Under the pieces are notes generated by a model. It saw nothing but the letters and a program-made list of their open reading frames with translations, was not told the DNA's origin and did not search any database. 64,000 nt of DNA. Origin: Mucilaginibacter rigui (lineage in GTDB: Bacteria; Bacteroidota; Bacteroidia; Sphingobacteriales; Sphingobacteriaceae). Where the stretch lies: assembly GCF_014773275.1 (NCBI RefSeq), contig NZ_JACWMW010000003.1:248001-312000 (forward strand), read 5' to 3'. The translations under genes were made by a program, and so were the position numbers. This document shows positions 18,957 through 27,955 of this stretch, piece after piece. Each line of letters begins with the position of its first letter. The stretch's first letter is position 1.

Positions 18957-19014
18957 TGAGCCAATAAATTGCTCTCTTATCACATTATATCCTTACACCT
19001 AAACCATTTACAAT

Positions 19015-19440
19015 ATGTCAAACAATCAACAACAGGGCTCAGGGTTATACACCTACAGAAGTCTGCTCAACGATCCCGACCTTTCCCTTGAATTTAACAA
19101 ATTAAAGTTTGGGGCCGGTAACCTTCAAATCAATATCTCTGCCGATGGTATACTTACCGGCCGTATTTACGATACAGGTTGGGCACTTGAACTCACGGGT
19201 TCTGCACAATACGGTAACCCAGGTACGCTTTGGTTTCAGGGTTCCGGAGTAGTAGATGGTGCGCCCTGGGTGTATGAATACCTGTGTTATTTGGTTCCGC
19301 ATATTCCAAACGGCATAAAACAAATACCAACTTTGGTAGGCAGTGTCATTCGTGTTATCCCACATCCTGACGGCAATGGCGGCATTAGTCCCGCAGGCGT
19401 GGTGTGCTCATTTTATGCTGTGCTTCAAACCGTTAAGTAA
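19015..19440 (+). CDS. Hypothetical protein of the tyrosinase cluster
   Basis: 141 residues, no signal peptide, rich in Gly, aromatic and beta-prone segments (GNLQINISADGILTGRIYDTGWALELTGSA split over several strands). I do not recognise the family. Composition suggests a compact beta-sandwich or lipocalin-like fold. It starts 58 bp after the DJ-1 gene and ends 30 bp before the membrane-protein gene, so it probably belongs to the tyrosinase transcript. Confidence 0.7.
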   Translation: MSNNQQQGSGLYTYRSLLNDPDLSLEFNKLKFGAGNLQINISADGILTGRIYDTGWALELTGSAQYGNPGTLWFQGSGVVDGAPWVYEYLCYLVPHIPNGIKQIPTLVGSVIRVIPHPDGNGGISPAGVVCSFYAVLQTVK

Positions 19441-19470
19441 TTTGATAGAAACGTTTTTGAAATCAATATT

Positions 19471-19935
19471 ATGCCAACCAAACCTTGTACATGCCATGCT
19501 GATATGTCTTTGCCTGAGCCACGCACCAGGGCCCGCAGCGCTAAAAAAACCGTGAAAGCTATTCCCTCCGTTTTGACGAGCATCCTGATAGCATTTTTCC
19601 CAAAATGCCCGTTTTGCTGGGCCGTTTATATGAGCATGTTCAGCAGTATAGGCCTGGCCAATATTCCTTACATGGGGTGGCTTTTACCTGTGCTGATAGG
19701 CATGCTATTCATCCATTTACTGCTATTATTTAAAAAAACGGCCAGTAAAGGTTACCTGCCATTTTTTATAAGTGTGTGCGGTTGCCTTTTGCTTATAACC
19801 GGCAGGTTTGTCTTCCCGGCCGAAAAATGGATCTCACTGGCAGGCATGGCTCTCATTATCAGTGGCTCGCTGCTTAATAGTTTGCTTACACGCTACCTCC
19901 CCATAAATTTTTATAAAAACCTAAACCGATCATGA
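19471..19935 (+). CDS. Four-helix membrane protein with CxCH and CPxC motifs, candidate metal handler
   Basis: 154 residues. The N-terminus has CTCH (residues 6-9) before a basic linker. Four transmembrane segments follow. The first contains FFPKCPFCW, a Cys-Pro-x-Cys at a membrane edge reminiscent of MerC/MerT-type metal transporters. It overlaps the tyrosinase start by 4 bp (ATGA), which implies coupled translation. A role in copper supply to tyrosinase is an inference from the cysteine motifs and the coupling; a redox or heme-related role is an alternative. Confidence 0.75.
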   Translation: MPTKPCTCHADMSLPEPRTRARSAKKTVKAIPSVLTSILIAFFPKCPFCWAVYMSMFSSIGLANIPYMGWLLPVLIGMLFIHLLLLFKKTASKGYLPFFISVCGCLLLITGRFVFPAEKWISLAGMALIISGSLLNSLLTRYLPINFYKNLNRS

Positions 19936-21536
19936 AAAAACAACTAAGAACCCGTCGCTCTATCCTGGAAATTCAACGCGACTACGAACATGGCACGAAA
20001 AAGCCATTAGAAGACCTTATGCGTGCCTGGCGTGGCATTAAAGAACTGGCACCAGACGACCCAAGGTCATTTTTTATGCTGGGCGGCTTTCACGGAGAAC
20101 CTTTCCGCGGCCCGGGCGAAACTGATGTGGCTTACTGGGGCGGTTACTGTATGCATGGCAATGTGCTTTTTCCAACCTGGCACCGGGTGTACCTTTACAA
20201 ACTGGAGCAGGCGTTGCAAAGCATACCGGGCTGCGCCGATGTTATGCTACCTTATTGGGACGAGACCGACGAGTATTCGTTAGCTCATGGCATTCCATCG
20301 TGCCTTACCGACGAAAAATTTATGCTTGATGGCGTATCTATTAATAACCCGCTGCGTTCTTTCACTTTCCCCGTTACGATCATCGATCAGATCAATGGCT
20401 CGCCTTATACCAAACCTAAAGGTTACGAAACCGTTCGTTTTCCACTTTCGGGATTAGTTGGTACCCCTGAAGAGGCGGCACAAAGCGAGGCTTACAATAA
20501 AACATTCTCGGGCCCGGAGAGGCTCCAATACCTGAACCAGAACGTAGTGGAATGGCTAAGCGACAAAGGTACCGACCCTAAACGCCCGATGCTTACCGTT
20601 AACGATCTGTATAAAATGTGCCTTACCGCGCCAAATTATACTGTTTTTTCAAATACCACCTCATTCGCCAAATATAATTATGATAACCCGGAGAATCTTG
20701 TACAGACGCTTGAGCAACCACATAACGATGTGCATATCTCAGTAGGTGGCCCTAACCGTACTGTTACCCCGCCGGTTACCGATGCCAACGGTGATATGGG
20801 CGATAATGAAACCGCCGGTTTAGACCCCATCTTTTATTTTCACCATTGCAATGTAGACAGGATGTTTTGGTTATGGCAAAAACAAAATGGCTTTACCAAC
20901 CATCTGGATATCATTGCCGGTTATCCGGGCACCAAAGCCAGCGATTCGCAGGGGCCAACACCGGGTTACCAGATGAACTCGGAATTCAGCCTTAAATCCC
21001 CGCTTTATCCATTCGCCAAAAATGGCGAATTGCTATATCCGTATGCCCCGCACAAGCCATCGGATGTGTACACGTCTGATGACTGCATTAATATCGAAAC
21101 CCAGCTGCATTTTACGTACAGCTTGGGTTCATTGGAAAAACCTGTAACACCTTTAGCAAAAGAAATGATGACAACACCCATCCCGATCAACAGCAGGAAC
21201 AGCCGGAAACAATTATTTGTTACCGATATCAATAGGGGGGACATAAACGGCTCTTTTATCATTGCCGCTTACATTATTCTTGACGGGAAAAGAGAACTAT
21301 TGGGCTATCATTCAGTACTAAGCCGTAAGAACGTAAGGGGGTGCCCTAACTGCCTTACGCATTTGGATGTAGTTGCATCATTTAAACTGAATAACTATAC
21401 CGACGAGCAGGTTGAGAAGGCAACCTTTGATGTAGAAGTACGGGCTAAACAGGCCGAGAACGAAAAAGTGCTTGAAAAATTCAGTGCAGCAGGTTTGGCC
21501 GTCGCCGCCACGCCATATAAACTGGAAGTACGTTAA
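19932..21536 (+). CDS. Tyrosinase family type-3 copper oxidase
   Basis: 534 residues, no signal peptide. The CuA site is seen in FHGEPF (His54), CMHG (His75) and FPTWHRVYLYKLE (His84). The CuB site is seen in HNDVH (His264, His268) and LDPIFYFHHCNVDRMFWLW (HH 304-305). Cys73 is two residues before His75, the C-x-H spacing used for the Cys-His thioether bond in plant and fungal enzymes. The C-terminal domain includes GCPNCLTH, a CxxC that could help copper loading. Such enzymes oxidise phenols and catechols to quinones, giving melanin-like products. It is the central gene of a six-gene array. Confidence 0.93.
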   Translation: MKKQLRTRRSILEIQRDYEHGTKKPLEDLMRAWRGIKELAPDDPRSFFMLGGFHGEPFRGPGETDVAYWGGYCMHGNVLFPTWHRVYLYKLEQALQSIPGCADVMLPYWDETDEYSLAHGIPSCLTDEKFMLDGVSINNPLRSFTFPVTIIDQINGSPYTKPKGYETVRFPLSGLVGTPEEAAQSEAYNKTFSGPERLQYLNQNVVEWLSDKGTDPKRPMLTVNDLYKMCLTAPNYTVFSNTTSFAKYNYDNPENLVQTLEQPHNDVHISVGGPNRTVTPPVTDANGDMGDNETAGLDPIFYFHHCNVDRMFWLWQKQNGFTNHLDIIAGYPGTKASDSQGPTPGYQMNSEFSLKSPLYPFAKNGELLYPYAPHKPSDVYTSDDCINIETQLHFTYSLGSLEKPVTPLAKEMMTTPIPINSRNSRKQLFVTDINRGDINGSFIIAAYIILDGKRELLGYHSVLSRKNVRGCPNCLTHLDVVASFKLNNYTDEQVEKATFDVEVRAKQAENEKVLEKFSAAGLAVAATPYKLEVR

Positions 21537-21554
21537 CCTTAAATCATCCTTATC

Positions 21555-23171
21555 ATGAAAAAAAATGTGAATATAACGCCGTTGCTTTTTAATAGAAAGC
21601 TGTGGGTAATTGCCCTGATTTGCTGCCCGGTTATTTACCTGGCCTGCAATAATACACCAGGGAAGAAAGAAGTGTTAACAGCAGATGCAACGATACCGTT
21701 AAGTAGCACCGTGCCTACAGATATCGCCGACCCTTCAGATGCGCAACAGGCAGCCCAGTTTGCATGGCAGGAGTTTGTAGCCCTTACCTGGCCGGCCAAA
21801 GTAAATGCCAACCCTGCACCGGGCTTATCAGGCTTCTTCCGCGGGCAACCTTCGGATACGGACAGCCTGGGTTCTACAGGCGCCGGTGGCACTGTGGTTT
21901 GGGAAACATTTTACCACAGGGATGAGCTTTACCCATCGTACAAAACCGCTTCGGGCAATGTGCTTCCTGATCCTAACGCCATCCCTAATTACACGTACCC
22001 ATCCTATGTGCAAATAACCCCGGCTACGCCAACTACCAACATGAACCTTTTTAACAATATGGATGAGGCAAGCGAAATAACCCTGGCCAATATGTATTTC
22101 ACGCCGCTGGCCCAAAAAGCCGATTCGATCCGTAAAAGTATTGGCAGCCAGCCAACACCTGCACAAACACAGGCATTAAACAAGGCATCAGTTAATGCCT
22201 CATTGATTTATGAGGCAAAAGGCAACCCGGTAATATTTAATTACCTGAAACAAACGGGTTTCAATAATCTTAGCCTTCGCAGGCCGGCGCTGGCGCAAAG
22301 CGCAAACCTGGTAACTAATAATATGCCGCCTACAGGTGCATTGTTCCAGTTACCAAATGGTTCATTAGAGATAAAGGCTACCTGGCGCCACTATAACGCT
22401 GCAAAGGATAACCTGCAAACCTTCCATTGGACGGTTGGTATTTATTATACCACCGCCGCAAGTGGTGGGCTTATTGCTAATAATGATACCCTGGTGCTGG
22501 TAGCCCTGCATATTATTCAAAAAACGCCAAATGTACCTACGTTTACCTTCGCCACCTTTGAGCATGTAAGTAATGACCAGAACGGCTTCCGCTTTACCAA
22601 TACCAATCCGCTCAGTAATACAAGCCCTAAATTGCCACGTGCTTTACCCGATTCGGGCGTTATCACGGCTATACGGCAGTTCCCTATTCCGGGAGCAGGC
22701 AGCGCGTTTAACCTGGTAGCTTACAATCAAAAGGTGCAAAACCAGTTACGGGCCAGTTACGGATCTAACGTAGTATGGGCAAATTATCAACTTATCGGCA
22801 TTCAGGCTATGCCGCAGAACGATCCGGGCGGCAAAGTGCCCGCCCAGCAATTCTTTTTATCAAATTTTGCTACCGAAACCAACGATGCCCTGCAGTTCTT
22901 TCAGGGTGGCCTGGCCCCGCCAAATAACAATATACCCAACCCGGATGCTGCGCACGTTTTTGTGCTTAACAGCACAACCAAAAAATACGTTGGACTTACT
23001 ATGGGCGGATGTATGGGGTGCCACGGCTCGCAGGGGCAGTTCCTGGGGGGCGATTTTAGTGTTATCGCCACAACGGGTAACCGTTTTATCCCCGAGCCTG
23101 TAAAACCTTATCCGGGTGGTATACCGGTCAATCAAAACCCGTCAGGCTTTCCGCTGCCGCATGGTAATTAA
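21555..23171 (+). CDS. Secreted lipoprotein with a c-type heme motif, tyrosinase-associated
   Basis: 538 residues. The N-terminal hydrophobic segment ends in PVIYLAC, a probable lipobox (Cys31), so the mature protein is likely membrane-anchored outside the cytoplasm. A single CMGCH (CxxCH) near residue 487 would bind one covalent c-type heme. The rest has no family I can name; it begins with a Gln/Ala-rich helix (AQQAAQFAWQEFVALTWP). It follows the tyrosinase by 18 bp. A role as electron acceptor or in oxidation chemistry linked to the copper enzyme is inference. A cytosolic tyrosinase and an exported heme protein would not meet, which is unexplained. Confidence 0.8.
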   Translation: MKKNVNITPLLFNRKLWVIALICCPVIYLACNNTPGKKEVLTADATIPLSSTVPTDIADPSDAQQAAQFAWQEFVALTWPAKVNANPAPGLSGFFRGQPSDTDSLGSTGAGGTVVWETFYHRDELYPSYKTASGNVLPDPNAIPNYTYPSYVQITPATPTTNMNLFNNMDEASEITLANMYFTPLAQKADSIRKSIGSQPTPAQTQALNKASVNASLIYEAKGNPVIFNYLKQTGFNNLSLRRPALAQSANLVTNNMPPTGALFQLPNGSLEIKATWRHYNAAKDNLQTFHWTVGIYYTTAASGGLIANNDTLVLVALHIIQKTPNVPTFTFATFEHVSNDQNGFRFTNTNPLSNTSPKLPRALPDSGVITAIRQFPIPGAGSAFNLVAYNQKVQNQLRASYGSNVVWANYQLIGIQAMPQNDPGGKVPAQQFFLSNFATETNDALQFFQGGLAPPNNNIPNPDAAHVFVLNSTTKKYVGLTMGGCMGCHGSQGQFLGGDFSVIATTGNRFIPEPVKPYPGGIPVNQNPSGFPLPHGN

Positions 23172-23210
23172 ATTCACAAAAACTTAAACGAATAAAAAAT
23201 CAAACGCTCT

Positions 23211-23579
23211 ATGGCAACAACAATTAACAACTATGCAGATCTGCAAAACCTGCTCAACACTTTTGTAGCAGCTAACAGCCTTTCACCGGGCCTGGCCCCG
23301 CACGCGGTATTTTGGAACAACCTTACCTATGATGAATTTATTACGCAGGATGTACCCGGCGTAAGTGGTTTTAGGATCCTGGTACCGGGTTCGCCGGAAA
23401 CGTCGAACATTATTTTAGCACTATCGGGTGCTCCCAATACCCCTTTCTCGCCCGATGGGGAGATTGGCCAGATGCCGCAGCCAAACGCACCTTACAATGC
23501 CGAAACACCCCAGCAAACGGATGTGATAGCCGCGCTGACCGACTGGATAGCCCGCGGTTGCCCTAACACAACTGCTTAA
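23211..23579 (+). CDS. Small cytochrome-c-like domain protein lacking the heme motif
   Basis: 122 residues, no signal peptide. The order RILVPGSPETSNIILAL, then IGQMPQPNAP, then DVIAALTDWIARGCP matches the second half of the planctomycete-type cytochrome c domain, where such segments surround a CxxCH. Here no CxxCH is present; the only Cys is near the C-terminus. It is therefore a heme-less relative or binding partner. It lies 39 bp after the heme-motif gene and is followed by a strong terminator, so it closes the array. Confidence 0.75.
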   Translation: MATTINNYADLQNLLNTFVAANSLSPGLAPHAVFWNNLTYDEFITQDVPGVSGFRILVPGSPETSNIILALSGAPNTPFSPDGEIGQMPQPNAPYNAETPQQTDVIAALTDWIARGCPNTTA

Positions 23580-23598
23580 CGCATCCCCCCTCTAAATA

Positions 23599-23647
23599 AA
23601 AAGTCCCTGCAGCTATGCCAAATAAGGGCATTACTGTAGGGGCTTTT
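23599..23647 (+). terminator. Rho-independent terminator of the tyrosinase array
   Basis: A 14-bp stem AAAAGTCCCTGCAG (23599-23612) pairs with 23634-23647, including two G-U pairs, with an inner ATGCC/GGCAT helix. It ends in TTTT followed by ATTTAT, 20 bp after the last stop. It may act in both directions. Confidence 0.85.
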
Positions 23648-23736
23648 ATTTATCTTGTCAAATCGGAGTTTACGGTTTAAGCTTGTAAGCAGCTCTATTG
23701 AAATTTTGCTACGATTTGTAAGCCCACTGCCATCTA

Positions 23737-24765
23737 CTATAATATTTCTTTTTCCATCTCTGGTGTATACTCTCCGCGCCGTGCTTTGCTGTTACACCAT
23801 GCCCGGTGGTAGAGTAGCTTTTGCGCTATAGCTACATTATGGTCATCGCCTTTCCAGGCCTCTAAGGCAGGTTGCTGAATAGCACGCGAGAAGGAGAAGG
23901 TGAGTTCCCAGGGCATTTTATCTTTGAACCTTATATGCATGGCATTCAGCCGTTCTGAAGCTAATTGTTCAGATTGTCCGCCCGAAAGAAAGGCTATACC
24001 TGGTACGGCAGCCGGTACACATCTTAAAAAACATTCAATGGTTACATCAGCCACCGTTTCTATACTGTCCTGAACAGGGCTTTCCAGTCCCGGTAGTATC
24101 ATATTAGGTTTCAGTATCATGCCCTCAAACTCTACATGCTGATCAAACAATGCGTTAAAAACGGCATGTAATACCTGGTGGGTAACCTCAGAGCATTGTT
24201 GCAGCGAATGGTTGCCATCCATTAAAACCTCGGGCTCAACAATTGGCACCAGGCCAGCTTGTTGGCACAATACCGCGTACCGGGCCAGGTTGTAGGCATT
24301 TGCTTTAATAGCGGTAGGCGTTGGGATGTCTTCACCTATAGTGATCACAGCACGCCATTTGGCAAACCGTGCCCCTTTATCATAATAATCAGACAGGCGT
24401 TTACCTAACCCATCCAGTCCTTCTGTTATGGTTTCTCCCGGGAAACGATCGAGCGGGATAGTACCTTCATCAACCTTAATTCCGGGTATTATGCCTTTTT
24501 GCTTTAAAACATCTATCATCAAAGTACCATCCGTAACAGATTGATTGATGGTTTCATCAAACAGGATAGCGCCACTTATACATTCTTCAAGGCCCGGCGT
24601 TGTTACAATCAGTTCCCGGTATTTCCTCCGGTACTCTTCTGTTTGCGGGATGCCAAGCGCTTTAAATCGTTTATTGCAGGTACCTGTGCTTTCGTCCATC
24701 GCCAGTAAACCTTTGTTTTTATCCATTAAACGCGCGGCGGTTCTTTTCAGATCTGAAGTTTCCAT
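23737..24765 (-). CDS. Fructose-bisphosphate aldolase class I
   Basis: 342 residues covering the whole eukaryote-like class I aldolase, which splits fructose 1,6-bisphosphate into glyceraldehyde 3-phosphate and dihydroxyacetone phosphate through a lysine Schiff base. Seen are LLAMDESTGTCNKRF at the N-terminus, GARFAKWRAV (Lys136), IVEPEVL, and ILKPNM with the Schiff-base Lys219. FLSGGQSEQLASERL and WELTFSFSRAIQQPAL form the phosphate-binding end. It is a monocistronic cytoplasmic gene, facing the terminator of the tyrosinase array. Confidence 0.96.
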   Translation of the reverse strand: METSDLKRTAARLMDKNKGLLAMDESTGTCNKRFKALGIPQTEEYRRKYRELIVTTPGLEECISGAILFDETINQSVTDGTLMIDVLKQKGIIPGIKVDEGTIPLDRFPGETITEGLDGLGKRLSDYYDKGARFAKWRAVITIGEDIPTPTAIKANAYNLARYAVLCQQAGLVPIVEPEVLMDGNHSLQQCSEVTHQVLHAVFNALFDQHVEFEGMILKPNMILPGLESPVQDSIETVADVTIECFLRCVPAAVPGIAFLSGGQSEQLASERLNAMHIRFKDKMPWELTFSFSRAIQQPALEAWKGDDHNVAIAQKLLYHRAWCNSKARRGEYTPEMEKEIL

Positions 24766-25012
24766 AAGGATTTATATAAAATTCTATATGGTTAACAGCG
24801 CCTGGCACCAGTAGTTTTTTGTTTTTGTGGGTTATGGCATTCAGTTTACAAATATTAATCCCTCTTGCAAGTTGGGCTGCAGATGCATTATAGTATCAGG
24901 TTGGGGGCAGTCATAAAACGCCCTGGTTGAAAAACTGATCAGGCAGCTTGTTTAGCATATTAAACAATAACCCTCCTTTGCTTTTTTTAACAGGCAACAC
25001 AAAAATTGATTT

Positions 25013-25020
25013 TATCTTTG
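25013..25020 (+). promoter_or_regulatory. Candidate -7 element TATCTTTG directly before a GTG start
   Basis: TATCTTTG fits the Bacteroidota -7 consensus TAnnTTTG and ends 5 nt before the GTG at 25025. Transcription from it would give an almost leaderless mRNA. No good -33 TTTG is at the expected distance. Confidence 0.45.
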
Positions 25021-25024
25021 TAGT

Positions 25025-25900
25025 GTGCCTGCCAAGAAAAATCCTTTATCGCCCGTAAAAAAAGCCGTAGTTAAGAGAAAAGTAACCCGTAAAAAAGCAA
25101 CTGTTGCTAAATTTCCTTATGTTAGAGTAACATTATGGGCTTTTGTAATTGCTGTTTTATGCTCGCCGTTTTATTATGGCTATGTGCTGAAAACTGCCGT
25201 TACCACCTGGCGATGGATCACAGATATAGGCGGTAACCCTAACTATCGTACGTATACAAGTTTTCAGATAAAGATACCCGCGCAGTATAAAATACATGGT
25301 ATTGATGTTTCTTACGCACAAGGCAAAATAAACTGGGATAAAGTAAGTAAAATGGAAGAGGACAGTGTTCGCATTTCGTTCGCCTTTATTAAAGCAACCG
25401 AGGGGCTGCTAACTGTCGATCCCTATTTTAAACGGAACTGGCGCGAGGCGCCGAAGGCAGGTATTACTTGTGGCGCTTATCACTATTTCAGGCCTAAAAA
25501 AGACGGCTTGTGGCAGGCACGGTTCTTTTTACAGAACGTGGAAATAGAAAAAGGGGATCTGCCCCCTGTTGCTGATATAGAAACCCTGGATAAATTACCC
25601 CCGCAGGTAATGCGGAAAGAACTGGCCAAATTTCTGAAATACATCGAGCAGAAAACAAAGGTCCGCCCGATTATCTACACAGGAATTAGTTTTTATAATG
25701 ACTATTTGAAGGGTTATTTTGATGGCTATACTTTATGGATAGCCCATTATAACCGCGATAAATTAAACCTTACCGAAGATACACCATGGCAATTTTGGCA
25801 ACACTCGGAAACTGCGCACATTAATGGTGTAAACCACGTAGTTGATTTTGATGCTTTTAAGGGCGATAGCCTGGCGTTTAGATCGTTATTGGTGCCATAG
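25025..25900 (+). CDS. Membrane-anchored GH25 family lysozyme
   Basis: 291 residues from a GTG start; there is no in-frame ATG before the catalytic domain, so GTG is required. A very basic N-terminus (residues 1-29) precedes one transmembrane segment (VTLWAFVIAVLCSPFYYGYV), which anchors the enzyme. The GH25 barrel runs from HGIDVSYAQG (catalytic Asp) through SFAFIKATEG, GAYHYFRP and PPVADIET (Asp and Glu pair) to WQFWQHSETAHINGV. It should cut the MurNAc-GlcNAc bond of peptidoglycan. It is a single gene. Confidence 0.92.
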   Translation: MPAKKNPLSPVKKAVVKRKVTRKKATVAKFPYVRVTLWAFVIAVLCSPFYYGYVLKTAVTTWRWITDIGGNPNYRTYTSFQIKIPAQYKIHGIDVSYAQGKINWDKVSKMEEDSVRISFAFIKATEGLLTVDPYFKRNWREAPKAGITCGAYHYFRPKKDGLWQARFFLQNVEIEKGDLPPVADIETLDKLPPQVMRKELAKFLKYIEQKTKVRPIIYTGISFYNDYLKGYFDGYTLWIAHYNRDKLNLTEDTPWQFWQHSETAHINGVNHVVDFDAFKGDSLAFRSLLVP

Positions 25901-25975
25901 GCTGGGTTTTTCAGGGATACATTGTACAAATAAAAGTGGATGGAATGAAAGGTGTATATTGTTATTTTTGCCGCA

Positions 25976-26455
25976 ATGACGGACCTGAATGAATATGAAT
26001 GTGAGCTGTTAGATGCCGTGCTTGAGGCTTTTGGTATACCCGATAGTTTAACAAGGTTGCAATTATTGGATCTTTTTGACCACGATGAAGCCACCGCCTT
26101 TGCTATGGTACAAGTGCTGACCCGGGAAGGCCTGATAACCAAATCAGGCCTACACGGCGATTATGAGTTGCCCGAGAAACTTATCCTCAAACCCAAAGGA
26201 GAAAAGTTTCTTAAACAAGGGGGCTTTACCCGACGTTATCATACAGAACAGCAAAAGCCGCTTGAAATTGGGAGCACACTCGCCAAATTACAACAGCAGA
26301 ACCTGCGCTTACAAAACCTTAAACTTGCTAACGAAACAGAGATTAATAGTCTTAAGAAAACAGTAAACGATCTGCATACCCGACAGTATATATGGTGGGG
26401 ATTGATTGTTGTTGCGTTAATTGTAGGACTGTTTATCGGCCAGATGTTTAAATAA
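25976..26455 (+). CDS. C-terminally anchored protein with winged-helix-like N-terminus
   Basis: 159 residues with the start at 25976 (MTDLNEYECELL). A GTG further upstream at 25952 would overlap a TATTTTTG -7-like element at 25963-25970 and is unlikely. The N-terminal 70 residues look like a small winged helix (LTRLQLLDLFDHDEATAFAM then LTREGLITKSG). A coiled coil follows (LAKLQQQNLRLQNLKLANE), then one C-terminal membrane helix. This suggests a membrane-tethered sensor or scaffold. No named family. The 3' end overlaps the next gene, convergent, by 8 bp. Confidence 0.7.
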   Translation: MTDLNEYECELLDAVLEAFGIPDSLTRLQLLDLFDHDEATAFAMVQVLTREGLITKSGLHGDYELPEKLILKPKGEKFLKQGGFTRRYHTEQQKPLEIGSTLAKLQQQNLRLQNLKLANETEINSLKKTVNDLHTRQYIWWGLIVVALIVGLFIGQMFK

Positions 26456-26687
26456 CAGGTTTCCTTACTTCAAAATCTTCCTGGTGAGAAAATATACGCC
26501 CGTCATACTCCCAGTCAAGTGTAAGTTTCCACTTTCCCTCCTTACAACTGTCAACCGGTATTTCCAGTGAATTATCTTTTGAACTTTCAACTTTTAGTCG
26601 CATGCATAAGCCGCCGTGGCAGTTAACTGGCGATAATATCGCATTCCCTTTCACCGGGTGGTTAAAGTTAAAACTTATAGTTTTCAT
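26448..26687 (-). CDS. Small hypothetical protein, stress-box regulated
   Basis: 79 residues with the start at 26687 (MKTISFNFNHPVKG); an earlier ATG at 26708 lies inside the -7 box and cannot be used. The sequence is beta-rich with three Cys (NCHGGLC and DSCKEGKW) and ends in an Ig-like strand pair (WKLTLDWEYDGRIFSHQEDFEV), resembling small FixH-like proteins. No signal peptide. Function is unknown. It has the clearest example of the shared promoter: TATATTTG plus an ATGAC-GCTG-ATCAT dyad. Confidence 0.65.
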   Translation of the reverse strand: MKTISFNFNHPVKGNAILSPVNCHGGLCMRLKVESSKDNSLEIPVDSCKEGKWKLTLDWEYDGRIFSHQEDFEVRKPVI

Positions 26688-26705
26688 GCTGATAGCGTTT
26701 ATACC

Positions 26706-26748
26706 CAAATATAAACAGGCGTACTTGTTTAAAAAATGACGCTGATCA
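26706..26748 (-). promoter_or_regulatory. Stress-box promoter of the 26448 gene
   Basis: On the minus strand the dyad at 26748-26737 (plus-strand reading TGAC-GCTG-ATCA) is followed after exactly 23 bp by TATATTTG (26713-26706), a perfect TAnnTTTG box. The start codon is 18 nt further on. The dyad centre is about 41.5 bp before the expected start of transcription. This is the reference case for the motif. Confidence 0.7.
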
Positions 26749-26798
26749 TAATCGTCTGATTTTTAAGTAAACAGCGGTCATAATAATATCTGGTACGG

Positions 26799-26862
26799 TG
26801 TAATGAGTGCTTACATAATGTGATCAGGGTCATGTTTTTAGTGTTATGGCATCACTCATTTG
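26799..26862 (+). promoter_or_regulatory. Stress-box promoter of the adh-LOG operon
   Basis: TGAT-CAGG-GTCA lies at 26821-26832. CTCATTTG follows at 26855-26862 after 22 bp, one base shorter than at the other loci. Exactly 22 bp upstream of the dyad is a poor copy (TGTAATGAGTGC, 26799-26810). Confidence 0.55.
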
Positions 26863-26908
26863 TAATGCTTATTACCACACTTTTGTTGTAAAAGTGCAAC
26901 ATATAATT

Positions 26909-27943
26909 ATGATCCCAACAAAAATGAAGGCAGCTGTTATCCACGAATTTGGGCAACCGCTGGTGATTGAAGATGTACCGGTGCCAACCCCGGGTGATAA
27001 CCAAATATTGGTAAAAGTGATTGCTTGTGGTGTTTGCCATACTGACCTGCATGCCGCAAATGGCGACTGGCCTGTAAAACCACAGTTACCCTTAATACCG
27101 GGCCACGAGGCTATTGGTTATGTTGTGAGTTTAGGTACGGGTGTAAAAAATGTAGCTATTGGCGACATAGTTGGTGCGCCATGGCTTTACAGCGCCTGCG
27201 GTTGCTGTGAGTTTTGTATAACAGGATGGGAAACCCTTTGCGAAGAGCAAAAAAATGGAGGCTACAGCGTTAACGGTGGGTTTGCCGAATATGTATTAGC
27301 CGATTCCAGGTACGTAGCACATTTCCCCAAAGGGATAAAATTTGCCGCGATGGCCCCCATAATTTGTGCGGGTGTTACCGTTTACAAGGGTTTGAAGGAA
27401 ACCGAAGTAAAACCTGGCGAATGGGTGGCTATATCTGGCGTTGGCGGCTTAGGCCATTTGGCTGTGCAATATGCAAAGGCCATGGGTATGCACGTTGCCG
27501 CGGTAGATATTGCTGACGATAAATTAGCACTGGCCAAGCAATTGGGTGCAGAACTATCAGTTAATGCCCTGAATGAAAACCCGGGAGCGGTTTTAAAGAA
27601 AGCTACAGGCGGCATGCACGGTGTATTGGTTACAGCCGTTTCGCCAATTGCTTTTGAGCAGGGGATAGGCATGCTGCGCCGAAAAGGCACTATTGCTTTA
27701 AATGGTTTGCCCAAAGGTAGTTTTGACCTGCCGATATTTGAAACTGTGCTTAACCGCTATACAGTACGCGGCTCTATAGTAGGTACCCGTAAAGATATGC
27801 AGGAAGCTATTGCATTTGCTGTAGAAGGTAAAGTAAAGGCGGACATCCATATCGCTAAACTGGAGGATATTAATCAAATTTTTGATAATATGCGCAAAGG
27901 CGATATTACAGGCAGGGTGGTTTTGCAAATAGCAGAAGTATAA
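26909..27943 (+). CDS. adhP: Zinc-dependent alcohol dehydrogenase (AdhP type)
   Basis: 344 residues from the ATG at 26909; a second ATG at 26924 (MKAAVIHEFG) is equally possible and matches the usual AdhP start. The upstream extension to 26846 crosses the promoter and is rejected. Catalytic zinc ligands are in ACGVCHTDLH and PGHEAIG. The structural zinc cysteines are in CGCCEFC with a later Cys (WETLC). The NAD fold has GVGGLGHLAVQYAK. It interconverts ethanol and acetaldehyde, fitting fermentation. The LOG gene starts 12 bp after its stop, so the two are cotranscribed from the stress-box promoter. Confidence 0.93.
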   Translation: MIPTKMKAAVIHEFGQPLVIEDVPVPTPGDNQILVKVIACGVCHTDLHAANGDWPVKPQLPLIPGHEAIGYVVSLGTGVKNVAIGDIVGAPWLYSACGCCEFCITGWETLCEEQKNGGYSVNGGFAEYVLADSRYVAHFPKGIKFAAMAPIICAGVTVYKGLKETEVKPGEWVAISGVGGLGHLAVQYAKAMGMHVAAVDIADDKLALAKQLGAELSVNALNENPGAVLKKATGGMHGVLVTAVSPIAFEQGIGMLRRKGTIALNGLPKGSFDLPIFETVLNRYTVRGSIVGTRKDMQEAIAFAVEGKVKADIHIAKLEDINQIFDNMRKGDITGRVVLQIAEV

Positions 27944-27955
27944 ATCTAAAATAGC

